Source of the DNA: Plectrocnemia conspersa
Lineage: Eukaryota; Arthropoda; Insecta; Trichoptera; Polycentropodidae
Assembly: GCA_009617715.1 (NCBI GenBank)
Contig: VTFK01000087.1
Span: forward strand, 310,001-374,000
Length of the DNA: 64,000 nucleotides
Direction of reading: 5' to 3'
In this document: positions 11,500 through 22,435 of the stretch, piece by piece
How positions within the stretch are numbered: the first letter of the stretch is position 1
Layout of the letters: the number at the start of each line of letters is the position of its first letter
The notes under the pieces: model-generated
Seen by the model: only the letters and a program-made list of their open reading frames with translations
Told to the model about the DNA's origin: nothing
The model's database searches: none
Made by a program: the position numbers and the translations under genes

Positions 11500-12130
11500 A
11501 TCATAACTTTTTTGGATTTTTCTGAGACCATTGAAAAAAAAACCATAAATGTGGATTACTGCTACTAAAGCTCAATTGCCGTTTCTGATGACATGTTTCA
11601 GTAAAATTATTGGTCCTATGGCTTCCGTTTAGTGTTCTATGATAAGCACACCAATCGTTGGAGGGAAGAATCGATAGAGCCCTAGTTCTATTGTTTCTTA
11701 AGCGATCTATATAGGCGTTCGTAAACCATTATAAAATTGCTTCTAATTTATTGGATAAGCAATTCTCCAGTTTAGAAATAGCATGTTTAATATCTTGTTC
11801 TGGGATGAAAGCAAGTGTAGTAATAATTTTTGAATTTAAAGAACGCATCAGAATTGTGTCTAATAATTGCGTGAATGCAGATCATTAAACTTTTCGGATT
11901 GTTCCTCTTTTAAGATATGTTTTGGTAACTTTGTGTATCTAATCAGTAAGATCAGTGATACGAGTGTTAGTTCTCTTTTTATTTATTATATTTCTAAGGT
12001 TTGTCTGTAGCAAAAATATATATAAATCGAAGCCTGCATGAATTAAAAGCGGGTCTACTGCATTACAACAACAGCCCTAGATTTTCCTATTTCATTATCG
12101 TCATCTTAGAACAAGTGTTAATGGTGAAAT
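11500..12130. other. Spacer without recognised gene
   Basis: Unique-looking AT-rich DNA. The minus strand shows broken open stretches, for example KHILKEEQSEKFNDLHS around 11870-11930. These could be traces of a lost gene or element but contain stops in every frame, and I recognise no family. Confidence 0.35.
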
Positions 12131-12133
12131 AAA

Positions 12134-12620
12134 TTGTTTTACTTTATTAATCGTTCATTCCACGTGTTACCTATCCCATTTAACGCAACGCCTGCTTCCG
12201 AAACTCGTCTAGGCGTCATGTCCGATCTAGAGATACCACTAGACCTTTTAACGATGCCCTCCTCTCTCAAAGAAAATAAACAGTTTCATTACAAATTCCA
12301 AAGATTCGTATCAGGCAGCGGTGGAAATGCTATAGTATATGCATGTAATATATTTCTGTAAACTTGGGGCCACATTGTTTCGTCAAAAATTATCCAACTA
12401 TTTTCTGGGTACGCGGCTAATCGTTGTGGTGGGTGGGCGAGCACAGGAAATGCCGTGTAACTCTTCTTCCACCACAAAAATGCGGAGAATTGGAGGAGAC
12501 AAAGTGCGCCGTTCGATCCGACAACCAAATGCTTAAACATGTAAGTGGGCATTGTGACGGTCGAGAATGTTACTTACATGGTCGCTTTTTGAAAAATATC
12601 GATCGATCGAAGCTACTTCC
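12134..12620. promoter_or_regulatory. GC-richer single-copy island F
   Basis: About 480 bp of mixed-composition DNA, clearly unlike the AT-rich flanks, with short frames open on both strands (12134-12361, 12289-12552, 12339-12536). None of these carries a recognisable domain, and they overlap each other. The end carries ATCGATCGATCG. A candidate conserved noncoding or regulatory sequence. An exon of an unknown gene is not excluded. Confidence 0.3.
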
Positions 12621-12699
12621 GGTATTTTTTTATTGTATAATTTTTCTCGCATTTTGCTTAAAGTGAATAGTAGTACAAAGTTTTATGTGATTTATGTGT

Positions 12700-12995
12700 A
12701 ATGATGATGAATCATAGGCGAATGATTATGTGCTGTATGATTAAAGCGAAATATTGCGGAATTTTTATTTAGACTAATAAGTTAGTAATTAATTAACTAG
12801 AAATATACTGCCATGACGAAGCTGTAAAACACTTAATTTCAAATAACATGAAGTAATAAATCTATTTGCCAGTGAAGTGAGAGAGAATACTTGAAATGAA
12901 ATTTATAAGGCAAAGTACTTTGTAATCATTGGATTATACTACAGAGTGCTCACAGTGCGCAAATGACTCAAAATATAAGATATGTTAAGATTACA
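12700..12995. repeat. Dispersed repeat, copy 1 (partner 39215-39505)
   Basis: Similar in the same orientation to 39215-39505. Shared words include ATTATGT...ATGATTAAAGC, AATATACTGCCATG, CTATTTGCCAGT and ACAAAGTGCTCACA-like segments in the same order. About 290 bp are alignable with many small differences. No coding potential or terminal repeats are seen. The second copy directly follows a mariner fragment. Confidence 0.75.
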
Positions 12996-13704
12996 GAACA
13001 TAGTAATTGTTCCATGAAGGAAATGTTCAATTATTTTATCGAATCAAAACACCACAATGGAGAATATAATATATATTTTTTTATTATCGTGACTCATTAT
13101 GGTAACCTGCTAAGTCAGTACAGTCTTATTGATTAGTTCCAAGTATTTCTCCTAGTCTTTGGAACTAATTCAAAGCACGAAACTGTCCATATGCGTATTT
13201 TTCTCAAGCAAGACATCTTCTTTCTTCCGATCCATTTTCCCCCATTCATTTTTACTATTATTCAGAAGTTCTCGGTCGCATCTTATCATTAAGATAATCC
13301 AGTCTATTTATTGTAATCATTTTAGTACGAGTCAGCTCTCGCATCCGTAAAATACCACTGAGCAGACAAATCTATGAAGCAAATGTGAACAGGTTTACAA
13401 ATTTCATAACATCCTTACTTCTGAATCTTTCCTAAATCCAAATTGTTTCCTGTTAATAGTGTGTGAAATACCTCTTGTATGATTTTTAACAAAATTTCAG
13501 CAAGTGACTCATTTAGCTGACGTCGAAACACATGTTTGAATTGTTATTTTGGTGATATAAATGACGATCGCCACCAGAAGTAGGTAAGGTAATTTTCAAG
13601 AAAAGTATATTTTTGGAGAAATTATGTAAAGTTTTCCACTTACAGAATTTTAAAAGTCTCATCACATATTCTATCTCAGATGGGCGTTTGTGCGGTCCTG
13701 TTTT

Positions 13705-13870
13705 ATGTTGGTTATCATTGGTTATGGTTTCTCTATGGTCCTCAAATAGTTATTTTATGCACTGTTTCCATTCATTTTTTCTCTTTGTGTCTTTCAGGAG
13801 GGTAAATTTTTTTCGATTTAGTCCTGTTTCTTATAATTTTTTAAATAATTTATTTTCGTCGTGTTTTTGT
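13705..13870. repeat. Dispersed repeat, copy 2 (partner 9045-9200)
   Basis: See the copy at 9045. In this copy the minus strand reads further as ETITNDNQHKTGPHKRPSEI and then reaches a GTAAGT word at about 13640 that could be a splice donor. This hints at a former exon. The frame is interrupted by stops upstream. Confidence 0.55.
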
Positions 13871-13909
13871 TGCACATTTTCTATTTCTTTGTATATTTGA
13901 TTATCCACT

Positions 13910-14700
13910 TTTCTTTATCTTTAAAATTTTTTTTTCAATAAAATGATAAACAATGGTTTTAATTTAATTTAAGTAAAAAATACCTATAAAAAAATAAATG
14001 TTAAGAAAAAATATTATATTTAAATTAATATGAAGATGGAATATCTTGATTATTACAAAAAAATCTTAAAAGAGCCTATGCCTTTTTGTGATTGTATTGA
14101 ATTAGTTTTAATTATGCAATTTATTTTTCACGCATGCTAGAAATAGAAAATAAAAATAGATATAAATCAAATTGTTTATTCGTTATAAGAATATTTTAAA
14201 ACTGATAAATTTATCAACCATAATAGTTTTCTAATTAATTTTGAGGTACTAATTTTTATTGCACCTTTGCTTTTTGATTATCAAATACAATTATAAATTT
14301 ATCTGTATTCTGAAAATAAAATTTATTTGAATCATTTATTAAAAATAAGATAATATAATATAATTATACATATTTTGATAACAATACATATTTTTTATGT
14401 TTAATTATTGTAAACTTATGATTTTTATTATAGTAATTTTCAAAGTTTCGTTTAATAAGTATACACCCATACATCATTAATCTTTTAACTCATAAATATT
14501 ATATTAAAAAAATAATATTTAATAGGATTTAATTTAAATAATATTCTATTAATTGCGTCTTGCCTTTTTCTATTACATTTAATTATAACCTTTAACTAGA
14601 TTTTACGTAAAGTTTCCGATGATAAAATTGACATTGTTCCAAACTATAGTCATAGAAAAGTTACTTAGTAAAACTTAATACTGCAAAAGATAATTATATT
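13910..14700. other. Very AT-rich stretch, no gene
   Basis: Long A/T-dominated sequence with no open frame of interest and no repeat ends that I can define. Confidence 0.5.
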
Positions 14701-14708
14701 CCATAAGC

Positions 14709-14785
14709 AGTAGCGTAGCTAAGAGGGGGGGGGGGCGAAGCGCTCCGGGTGGCACTTGCTTGGGGGCGGCATATTCGCGATGGGA
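14709..14785 (+). mobile_element. hAT-like terminus, solo end
   Basis: CAGTAGCGTAGCTAAGAGGG followed by a G run (14721-14733) and a GC-rich subterminal region. CAGTGGCGTAGC followed by a G-run is a widespread terminus of hAT-like DNA transposons and MITEs (family knowledge). I found neither a matching inverted end nor a target duplication, so this is probably a truncated element. Confidence 0.45.
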
Positions 14786-14799
14786 TCGTCTAGTGTGGT

Positions 14800-16855
14800 T
14801 CTTAACGCTTAATGCATTAAAATATATTTTAATTCAATTTATTTTTATTTTTATAATTAAATACTATTTGAGCAAAAGATGAAAACCAAATACGTATATA
14901 ATATTAAATATAACTCTACTCTAACCAGTTACCCAGACAATTCATGGGAAAATACCCGAGAACCGAGTCATGAATTTGGATGCCCTAATACTCCAGCGAT
15001 ACAATATTAGAAAAATCTAAAAAGACACAATCTATAGTGATCAATTAAAATTATAACTTACACTTTAAATGAGATATGAATCCAATTTAATGAGATTCGA
15101 ATCCATATAGTACAGGTATAAGTCATCATATTATTGTATACCGCTGTTATTTCACAAAAAAATGAAGGTAACTACAAATTAAAACGCATGTTTAAAATAA
15201 TAATAATATACTTTAACAATTCAATAGAAAAACAACTCAGAGCTATTACCTGTTTTTATTCTTAATAATCTGATATTTGATTATTAAAAGATATCTAATT
15301 ACAGATTGAAGCATAAGATATTTTTTTCCACAAGCAAACAAAGATTCAATACCTCAATTTTTATATGCAATTAGCTTTATATTGTATTCAAGTTTTTAGT
15401 CATAACAAGGGAGTCTCTGCAGTACGTAGATCGTAAAAATCTACCTTTTATTATTTAGTTATTGAATAAAAAAGATGTCATATTTATATACAAGGTCCAA
15501 CTTCCGGCATATTTATCAAAAGTTTAATATTCAATTTCAGTTTATTTTTTCTGGACAATTTAATTTTATCAATACAACAACTAAAAAAATTAGAATTTCT
15601 TCGGCTACGTCTGAATTAGATCTTTGCAATCTTGTAATCTTTAATTTATTTCGCTGATATTTATAATTTAAATTATAAACACTTCTTCGAGTAAAATTTC
15701 ACATTTAAAGCATGAAATGTTATTATTCTGTCGATCGAATTCGCAACATGTCATAGCAAATCAAGCGTTCATTTGCATTATGATTATACAATATAAAATT
15801 TGCAGAAATCAACCTTTTGATGTCAACCAATTTCATAAAATTTGTCGTTCCACACTCGTGACACAATAGCATGCACAATTCATTGTAGCACAACCAAGAC
15901 AATGCTTTACAAGTTTGCACCCTTGTCGAGCGAAGGGTGGCACATTTTTCTGATTGACACTGAAAAGGAGAACCAGCATTGTCAAAGTTACACAATACCA
16001 AAAAAATATGTATTATATATGTACACACTACACAGGAGGTATCCTTCAAACCCATGTCGGTGCTAAATCGTGATTGATTCGACGAATTATGCGTTTAATT
16101 GCATATCGCTAAGTCCGATACAAATTACTGTCCCCTGTACCCATAACACGTGACGTAGTACGTTCCCAGATGATTAATTAACACATTACCGACGCATTAT
16201 CTAAGCATGCATCCAATAGTGTTGGCACGGCTTGTTGTACAAACAAGTGGATTGGGACACCGGAATTGAATAATTTATCTATAAAGACTTATGAATTGCT
16301 ATTTTACAGTTTAAAAATATTTTATTAGAACTACTTGTTTCATTAAAAAAAATCACTAATATTTTTCATATAATGATTAAGTGAAAAATCTCTAGACCAA
16401 GAAAATGTATCGATTTTAAAAAAAATATTGTTGAAATTATTATCAATAAAATTGTGATTCTTCTTTATATTTGCTATTACTTACCTAAGTTATTTTGAGT
16501 GGTCATGAAGTTTGTATGCAATGGATGATAAAGGATTTAACTGAAAGAAAGATATACGAATAAAGCACCTTATATACAAATCAACTAATAGACTGACACA
16601 AGTATGAAACGTATTAAAATATTATAAGAAAAAAATTTTATGAGTAAGTTATAAATATGCAATAAATAATTTTATATGTAATAGTTGATTTATAAATTTT
16701 CATCTATTACTTTACAAAAAGCCTTTGAAAATTTTTATATTTAAGAACTATATAAAAATTACATAATATATCCATGGACATGAATTTTCTTATCGCAAAA
16801 ACACGTAAAACGGCTCACGCGTCCAAATTTATTATTGACAGCAAAAATGTGTTTC
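14800..16855. other. Spacer, no supported gene
   Basis: AT-rich DNA. A 110-codon minus-strand frame at 15723-16055 is Cys-rich (CVVC, CQSEKC, CHEC) but shows no known spacing of a metal-binding domain, and the plus strand is also open there (15842-16066). I do not call it a gene. Confidence 0.4.
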
Positions 16856-16860
16856 TACTA

Positions 16861-17192
16861 TAGTCCAGTCAAATAAGGCGAAATAAAGTCTAAACCTCGG
16901 AATGAAAGATACCAAGCTGAAATTTTTCACAGACCTTCGTTTTGATGTTCTAAGGACAGGATAAAAAGTCTCATAAAATATCGTGTCTGCTAATCAAGAT
17001 ATCAAAGGTCAAAGGTCACAAAATTTGTTTTTTTGCAAATATCTCGCGTTTTATGCGTTGCATGTCATTAGATGCTTTACAAAACTTGTAAAGCATAAAA
17101 TTATCTACAAGTTTAGTTATAATATTTGTTTTGTATCATTAACCGTTTTTGAGATATAGCGCGAAGAGTGGGAGGCGTACATCCGTTTATAG
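16861..17192 (+). repeat. Left terminal inverted repeat of the 2.3-kb element
   Basis: About 332 bp, beginning TAGTCCAGTC. It includes AACCTCGGAATGAAAGAT, TCTGCTAATCAAGATAT, AAAGGTCAAAGGTCA and the inner segment TTTTTGAGATATAGCGCG, each found inverted at 18873-19193. AAAGGTCAAAGGTCA is a direct repeat of the AGGTCA nuclear-receptor half-site spaced by one base, which may be coincidence. Confidence 0.85.
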
Positions 17193-17781
17193 AATCCAGC
17201 GAGTATTTCTACCTGCTTAACTTGGTATAAGCTTTGAAAAAGTAAACAATCGTGAAAAAAGTGGTCTCGGCAAGTCGTTTGAACCATAATTTTATTACTT
17301 TCTTCATTGTATTATTAAGAATTAAAAATGAAATATTGCTCGACAAGAAATTTGTGCGAAAAAATTGAAAGAGTTGAGAGATGTCCTTACGGAGTATGTA
17401 CCAGATGATAAGAAGATCATTTCCAAATTAAGAGAAAAATATTTAACTGATATTATAGTTATAACGAAGATTGGATCATTCCCTATTTTTTCTTTTCGCG
17501 ATTTTATCCATAGCTTGGTATGAAAATAAAAAAGGCACTTCGGAAGAAGAACACTTGCGCGTAGTGGAAGCTGCTGCGGCGATTATTAGAGAAGATATTC
17601 GACTTCTGTTGTTGAGACCAAGTCTTATCCGCCCCCGAGTAAAATAATAATAAAGAAATTACATTTTCTGCAAGAAGTTATTATAAAGAACAGAAAAGGA
17701 AAGACGGGGCATTTTAAAACGAAATACACAGCTATAATGACTTCCATACGAAAACGGTCCTTTTCTTCGCAGTTATTAATA

Positions 17782-17822
17782 GGCCTATCTGTATTTCTTC
17801 ATAGAAAAAATACAGATAGGCC
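17782..17822. repeat. Perfect 15-bp hairpin inside the broken gene
   Basis: GGCCTATCTGTATTT (17782-17796) and its exact inverse (17808-17822) around an 11-nt loop. The left arm lies in coding sequence (GLSVFL). The right arm sits where the family's coding sequence should continue, so it looks like an inverted copy made by template switching. Confidence 0.9.
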
Positions 17823-17850
17823 AAACATCCAAAAAGACTTTTGGATGTTT
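17823..17850. repeat. Second perfect 12-bp hairpin, directly adjacent
   Basis: AAACATCCAAAA (17823-17834), loop AGAC, TTTTGGATGTTT (17839-17850). It abuts the previous hairpin without a gap. After it the coding similarity resumes (CPG/LGFFASY). Confidence 0.9.
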
Positions 17851-18872
17851 TGTCCAGGTTAGGTTTTTTCGCTTCATATAGTGATATTGTAAAATGTTAA
17901 ATTTCAGCTATTTATCACCCACAGCCTTGTAATCAACCATCATAGTCAAGTGCCTTAGTACAGTATGCAGCAGATAATGCAGAAAAATATTTTTACTCTT
18001 GATGGCTATAATACTGTTCATATAATGGGAATGATAAAAATAATAACTCCAAAATCTGAAGTTATATCTGATGACCGCATAAAGAAATTTACAACAAAAC
18101 CAAGTGCAAAGGAGTTAGCAGCACTATCACATATACCCCTTCTAGTGTATGAAAATCATGTCGTACCCGGATTGAGCAAGAGATTCAAGTTCAAAATTTG
18201 AATGATGTAGAAGAACTAACCGAACAAATATTTAATGTAGTTGATTTGTTGTGGAAGTACGGAAAGTGGAAAAATATCTCACCGTTGCCAGGGTGGAATG
18301 GATTTATTGAACAACTTACAAAAAACAATGAGAACTTTGTAACTTCTCGGATTCTGTTTCTTACTTTTATTCATCATCCTGTGAGTAATATGGACACAAT
18401 TTACACTACATTACAGTGTGCTATAAACACTGCCAAGAAACATGAACAAAGAACATGCTTAATAACTTTGATCAGCCGTTGTACATAAAAGCACGTGAAA
18501 TCGTAGCAGCTTCAGATGCTAGCTCAGACTTGTCCAGAGTAGTTGTGAAACTAGGAGGCTTTCATATGCTTATGTCTTTTATTGGACGCATAGGATATAT
18601 AATGAATGGAAGCGGAATCAAAGGAAGCTCTCAGTACAATTTGTGCGTCGAATTCTGTCGACAAAATGTTGGATGGTCCCGATTTTGCAAGAAGTATCAG
18701 AGGCCATACGTATTACTTTTTGCATTATCGATGATGATTTTTGAAGATATGGAGATTGAAAGATATAATGCTTTAGATGGGTTCATTCAGCAGATAACAA
18801 TTTGCGATGTTTTCTACGAAACTGTGGAAGAATGTACAGGTAACTCTGGCTCCGTAGTTTACATAGCGTTAT

Positions 18873-19193
18873 CCTATAAACGGATGCGCTTCCCACTCCC
18901 CGCGCTATATCTCGAAAACCATTAACCATACGAAGAAATAAATTAAAACAAACTTGTAGAAAATTTTATTTTCTATAAGTTTTGTTACACATTTAATGAC
19001 ATGCGACGCAAAAGAGGCGAGATATTTGCAAAAAAACGATTTTTATGACCTTTGACCTTTAATATCTTGATTAGCAGACACGATATCTTTTGAGACTTTT
19101 CACCATATATTTAGAACGCCAAAACAAAGGTCTGTGCAAAATTTCAGCTTGTTATCTTTCATTCCGAGGTTAAACCCTTATTTGACTGGACTA
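18873..19193 (-). repeat. Right terminal inverted repeat of the 2.3-kb element
   Basis: About 321 bp, inverted relative to 16861-17192, ending GGACTA at 19193. The 156-codon open frame 18455-18925 runs into this repeat, so its C-terminal end is not genuine protein family sequence. Confidence 0.85.
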
Positions 19194-19199
19194 CTAGTA

Positions 19200-20850
19200 G
19201 TCTAAGGATTAACAGGAACTTTATGAAGTGCTGACTTGAAAGCATCATAATATTTTATAATGTTCTATTTATGAATCAGCTTATTGTACATGCATAATTT
19301 GTTCTTTTTTATTTTGTAAAAGTGAAGAATATATATTTTTTATTACTTAAAAATCTATAATAAATATTATTTACCTAGTCAAATATTTTTTCTGTGTAAT
19401 TGATATTAAAAAATAGTCTTAAAAAAATTGCTTACATCTTGTAATAGCGGTGCAAACTATCAAGCGATCATAAACCACTGATTTAAATGATAAAAATATT
19501 CTTAAATTTGTTTTTTTTTGTGTACGACCGTCCCCCGAGTATGCCGTGGGTATTTTTTGAAAATTTTTTTGTTAAACGACAAATTTTTGGGGATTATGAA
19601 ACGAAATGTGTCATTAAACTTACATTGAATATGTTAAATAGCGATTTTTGGTCCAGTTTGAATATAATCTTAATATTAAAATGCGTTTTGCAAAATAGAA
19701 GAATAGCCGAAAAATTTTGAGATATAATATATTTCATATGGAGAATTTAAATATAATTAAAATTAAAATCAGGTTATTCGGTTCCTTTAAAAACGTGCGG
19801 GTACCCGGGTCGGAAACCCATTATATGCCTCTCTTTCATTTACTTGATTCAGGCTTCTAGGCTTTCGCGATTTAATCGTCACCTTCTCTAAGCTTAGACA
19901 AGATTCCGTTAACCCTTTGAGCGCATACTGTTTTTTTGTTTGTTATGTGCTGTGCCAAACTTTTTCATATTTATTGATCTAATACAAAGTAACATAATGA
20001 TCAATAAAATTCACATTGAAATTGATATAGCTATTTAATTAAAAATATAACTCAAACCCACCTAATATGAATAAATACATATGTATGATCGAATATATAC
20101 ATACATATATCGTAATTGAGTCGCTATACACTCAAAGAAACCTTAACACCGTATCTAAAGCTGTCTAATTATTCAAATGTCGTTCATCACCCGATCATTA
20201 TCTGATTAACAAGTAAAAAATGGTCGCGGCGCACCTGCCCAGAGAAATCTGACCGTGTGCGATGGTGGCTCTTTTTTAATTAAATAATTACCGTATAAAT
20301 ATTTAATAGAAAACATAGACACGCCTAATAATTATAAAAGAAAACGACGGTACAGATTAATAAAAAAGGATGTAATAACACCCAGGATGTGTGTAGTGAA
20401 ACGGTATCTAAGTGGAGGCAAGTTTTCGGCGTTATCTTTTATTTGCTCTTTTTTTCGCTCGTTCTGTGAGCGAGCTGCTTTTGGGATCATTCGTATTATA
20501 AGATAGCACCTGCTTTTAAAACAGGTGATTTCGGTATTTGCAGATATCTGAAAAATCATTCGTGACTATAAAAAAGGCGCACGTTGTCCGTTTAGCACAT
20601 CATCTGTCCGAATGTGACCTTAATACTACTTTTTTTGGGTCGATGTTAAATTACACGTGTGTTGTAAATGATTGATTGGATCGACGTGATTTAGTAAAAT
20701 ATGACTTCTAGCTATTAGGAAGAAGTATTTTATTTTCAAACTATTCCTAAAAATATATACTATTTAATTGAGCTTTGATTTCATTCCAGTACTCCTATTA
20801 TCGAATTTAATTAAATATAATATGCAGTACTGGATTATACTTTTACTTAA
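19200..20850. other. AT-rich spacer, no gene
   Basis: No recognised coding sequence or element ends. A moderately GC-richer patch at about 20200-20600 has short open frames without domains. Confidence 0.45.
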
Positions 20851-20979
20851 TAATAATTAAAATTATAGTGATGCTGAGAAAGTATTGCCATTAAATAAAA
20901 CATAAGAGCATATACAAAATAAAATGGAAAAGTTCACTTTGACATATTTTTGTAGAATATAGGTGCTGTATATGTAAAT

Positions 20980-21430
20980 AGAAGAATTATTATCTGTGCT
21001 GTTTATGGACCGAAACGTGGGCCATTTCAGTGTTGCCAGCGGCGAAAAAGTGGCATTTTGTTTTAGCGCGTCGGCGCTAATTAGCGATCGGTCGTGTAGC
21101 GATGTCAAACATGGATATGAACAATTATTTAATTAAGCCCCAGGCTGAAAGTTGTTATCGTTAAAATAATTATATGACCGCGGCGTCAATTATTCGGCGG
21201 TCGTTGTATGAGAAAAAAGCTGTCTTTTTTTTGGGACTAATAGCCCTCAAACTGTCGGCGTTCACGTGCCTCGCCTCGTAAATCATCAATCTGCGATCAG
21301 AAGGCATCAATCATCTGACGCATGACTTATGGCCAACCTGCGACTCGATTACTATATCACCGGCGTAATTTCAACACTGCTGTTGTTAAAAATAACTTTT
21401 AAAAGAAAGGCGACACATCGTAATAAAAAA
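20980..21430. promoter_or_regulatory. GC-richer island G with homeodomain-type sites
   Basis: A single-copy-looking island containing CTAATTAGCG, AATCATCAATC and GCATCAATCATC. TAATTA and TGATTGAT-type words match homeodomain and Exd/Pbx-type sites (motif knowledge). GGCGCTAATTAGCG and two CGGCG-rich segments raise its GC content. The overlapping frame 20863-21108 (minus) has no domain. A candidate enhancer. Confidence 0.35.
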
Positions 21431-21479
21431 TGATTGTTTGGGTTTATATTATTTAATTTATTGTAAATCAATCCATGTT

Positions 21480-21900
21480 ATATTAAGTAGTTTTATTTTT
21501 ATTAAAAAATCTGAGATCTTTGATTGCTTTCTATTTTTCGTAAATTATTTGTATATTTCTTCACACTGTGCACAAGTATTCAGCAGATCTCTTTGGAATT
21601 TGAGAGTACGTTCCTTATTTAGATCAATTTTTAACATAATGTTTTCAAATTTAATGGCTAGCTAAAGAGTTTCATCTATTTTTTTTCCAGTAAATAATGT
21701 CGGTTTGACAGATTCATCTGATTCAGATATTAAAATATGCCTAACTAATTAATCTAACCAATTCTTTGATATCATTAACATTTAAGTCTTCAAACATTTC
21801 TCCTCCTAATGATATTGACAAATTATACATTTGAGAAAATTCATTATTTCTGGATGTAACGACAATATCTTTTGCAATTACTTCTGGCCATATCTAAAAA
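21480..21900 (-). pseudogene. Tigger/pogo-like transposase, C-terminal relic
   Basis: The minus strand reads WPEVIAKDIV, then LSISLGGEMFEDLNVNDIKE, a stop, then in other frames SESDESVKPTLF, MLKIDLNKERTLKFQRDLL and CEEIYK. Tigger-type (pogo/DDE_1) transposases have after the catalytic core a stretch like GGE.F.DL...D..EL, then a DPN.ERS.K..R segment and a final EIY element. The order and spacing agree. The catalytic core is missing here. An AG at the upstream border (TTTTTTTAG before ATATGG) could be an old splice acceptor. Inactive. Confidence 0.65.
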
Positions 21901-22435
21901 AATATTTTTTAAAAAATTGTATTAAAACTTAAATATATTAAATAATAAAATTATTATAATCACACTTACAAACAAATTTTACAAAATCGGAAAAATGGCG
22001 ACTTACGATGACAACTTGGTTGTGCCAAATCTGACGAGCAAAGTGAAAAGATTATTTTCTCTCTAATTTGTGTATAATTGCCACTCGTCACGATCCAATT
22101 ACGAAAAGTAAATACAGCGAAGAGTAATAAAATCATTTTAACACTTTAATTAAAAATCTTTCATGATAAGCTTCGAAATATTAGATTAACTAAATAATAT
22201 TATTATAATATATTTTTTTTCTTTCTCTGTCAAAAAACTTTAAAATATTAAAATAAATGGCTTAATATATATTAAAAATTATATAAATATCTGTGCTGTA
22301 GATAACCGATATAAATACAAATATTTTTACTTGAAAAACAACTAATAACTGCATGTGTTTTCGTGAAAGACTAGCTTTGCTTTTTCAAAATCTCAAAGAA
22401 TAGAAATGGATTGGTAATATTATAAGTCTATTGCA

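Larger units (their letters stand above)
17334..18800 (+). pseudogene. Broken gene of an uncharacterised metazoan mobile family
   Basis: Pieces in three frames follow one family order. These are IIVIT-type and EAAAAIIREDIRLL (about 17440-17620), RSFSSQLLIGLSVFLHRK (about 17755-17810), LGFFASYSDIV (about 17862-17894), NIFTLDGYNTVHIMGMI (from about 17985), MDTIYTTLQCAINTAKK (18391-18441), FDQPLYIKAREIV (from 18466), LGGFHMLMSFIGRIGYIMNG (18550-18609), and then, in another frame, KEALSTICASN...GPDFARSIRGH (about 18620-18705). From memory, large uncharacterised proteins of spiders, corals and insects share FDQPL.KA, LGGFH..MSFLG.IG..M.GSG and RA.RGH. Their function is not known to me. At least three frameshifts and two hairpin insertions (17782-17850) inactivate this copy. 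Location inside long TIRs suggests a transposase or transposon-encoded protein. Confidence 0.7.
16861..19193 (+). mobile_element. DNA-transposon-like element with ~330-bp inverted termini
   Basis: The element begins TAGTCCAGTCAAATAAG and ends with its inverse, CTTATTTGACTGGACTA. The two ends are inverted copies over about 330 bp, and both inner borders read as ATCCGTTTATAG. The flanks are CTACTA on the left and CTAGTA on the right, so a 3-bp CTA or an imperfect 6-bp target duplication is possible. Between the termini lies a broken plus-strand gene (17334-18800). The structure (long TIRs around a single gene) is that of an autonomous DNA transposon, now inactive. I cannot assign it to a named superfamily. 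Confidence 0.8.

Noticed and set aside
15723..16055. Cys-rich 110-codon minus frame
   Set aside because: Cysteine spacing matches no zinc-binding or secreted domain that I know, the plus strand is equally open, and there are no neighbouring coding signs.
16990..17020. AAAGGTCAAAGGTCA as a nuclear-receptor response element
   Set aside because: It lies in the terminal repeat of a transposon and is present at both ends. No evidence for host regulation.
18455..18925. 156-codon frame taken as one intact protein
   Set aside because: Only the first half follows the family. After GSG the true continuation lies in another frame, and the last codons run into the terminal inverted repeat.
21438..21665. 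75-codon plus frame
   Set aside because: Antisense to the Tigger C-terminal relic.
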